NCBI GenBank assembly: GCA_012515725.1
Contig: JAAYXU010000131.1
Coordinates: 1 to 5,968, forward strand
From: Clostridiales bacterium
GTDB taxonomy: Bacteria; Bacillota; Clostridia; Christensenellales; UMGS416
Length of the DNA stretch: 5,968 bases
Direction of reading: 5' to 3'
Program-made: the position numbers and the translations under genes
Shown: one piece after another, positions 5,862 through 5,968 of the stretch
Layout of the letters: every line of letters begins with the position of its first letter
How positions within the stretch are numbered: the first letter of the stretch is position 1
The notes under the pieces: generated by a model
What the model was told of the DNA's origin: nothing
The model's database searches: none
What the model saw: the letters and a program-made list of their open reading frames with translations, nothing else

Positions 5862-5924
5862 GTGTAGCGTGGTATCAATATACAGTATCCGGTGGATGCT
5901 GTCAATGAACCGGGAGCACTACAC
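5862..5924. repeat. Inverted repeat flanking the Hcy-methyltransferase promoter
   Basis: On the minus strand GTGTAGTG (5924-5917) lies upstream of the -35 element, and CGCTACAC (5869-5862) lies just after the predicted transcription start. One is the reverse complement of the other at 7 of 8 positions. The placement on both sides of the promoter fits a pair of operator half-sites or looping sites, but short repeats like this arise by chance and no known regulator consensus is claimed. Confidence 0.22.
5877..5905 (-). promoter_or_regulatory. Near-consensus sigma-70-type promoter of the Hcy-methyltransferase operon
   Basis: On the minus strand a perfect TTGACA (5905-5900) is followed after exactly 17 nt by TATATT (5882-5877, 5 of 6). 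Transcription should begin near 5870, leaving a leader of only about 28 nt. That is too short for a SAM or cobalamin riboswitch, so control, if any, would be by a DNA-bound regulator or be constitutive. Confidence 0.8.
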
Positions 5925-5968
5925 AGGGCGAATTCATTTACTATCCAAATAAAACCAGCTCGAGGAAA

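Noticed and set aside
5843..5968. A SAM or cobalamin riboswitch upstream of the methyltransferase operon
   Set aside because: The near-consensus promoter leaves only about 28 nt of leader, and I see no conserved riboswitch stems in the 126 nt to the window edge.
5906..5968. A rightward gene starting just beyond the right edge (GAGGAAA at 5962-5968 resembles a ribosome site)
   Set aside because: Seven bases at the very end with no start codon in view are not enough evidence; the 63 nt otherwise hold no supportable feature.

Overview
The window is a GC-rich bacterial chromosome segment with AT-rich promoter gaps, strong AGGAGG-type ribosome sites and very short intergenic spaces. The closest family resemblances I recognise are to Firmicutes-type proteins: a YitJ-like homocysteine methyltransferase/MTHFR fusion and an RspA-like enolase-superfamily dehydratase. 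A high-GC Clostridia-like organism is my best guess, but the sequence gives no taxonomic marker, so this is inference.

Layout from left to right. At the left edge (1-60, minus strand) is the first 20 codons of a divergent gene that runs out of the window; it could be a GntR/FadR-type regulator. Then comes an AT-rich divergent control region (about 61-206) with three AAGATAA-type motifs about 26-27 bp apart, a good sigma-70-type promoter reading right, and a weaker one reading left. A rightward two-gene operon follows: an SDR-family NAD(P)-dependent oxidoreductase (207-986) and an RspA/ManD-like sugar-acid dehydratase of the enolase superfamily (1034-2233). Together they look like part of a catabolic pathway for an aldonate or uronate: a keto/hydroxy interconversion plus a dehydration to a 2-keto-3-deoxy acid. 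The exact substrate is not readable from sequence.

A strong hairpin with T-runs on both strands (2254-2300) separates this operon from a convergent, leftward two-gene operon. That operon starts at a near-consensus promoter (-35 at 5905-5900, -10 at 5882-5877). Its first gene (5842-4037) encodes a homocysteine S-methyltransferase domain fused to methylenetetrahydrofolate reductase. Its second gene (4040-2313) overlaps the first by 4 bp and encodes a homocysteine S-methyltransferase domain fused to a pterin-binding (DHPS-like) methyltetrahydrofolate domain, that is, the N-terminal half of MetH without the cobalamin and reactivation modules. The pair makes methyl-THF and can bind both methyl-THF and homocysteine, but has no corrinoid module of its own. 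This split, B12-module-free arrangement with two Zn-type homocysteine domains is the most interesting feature of the window.

No RNA genes, CRISPR arrays, insertion sequences or prophage genes were seen. All other long open frames are antisense or out-of-frame shadows of the four complete genes.
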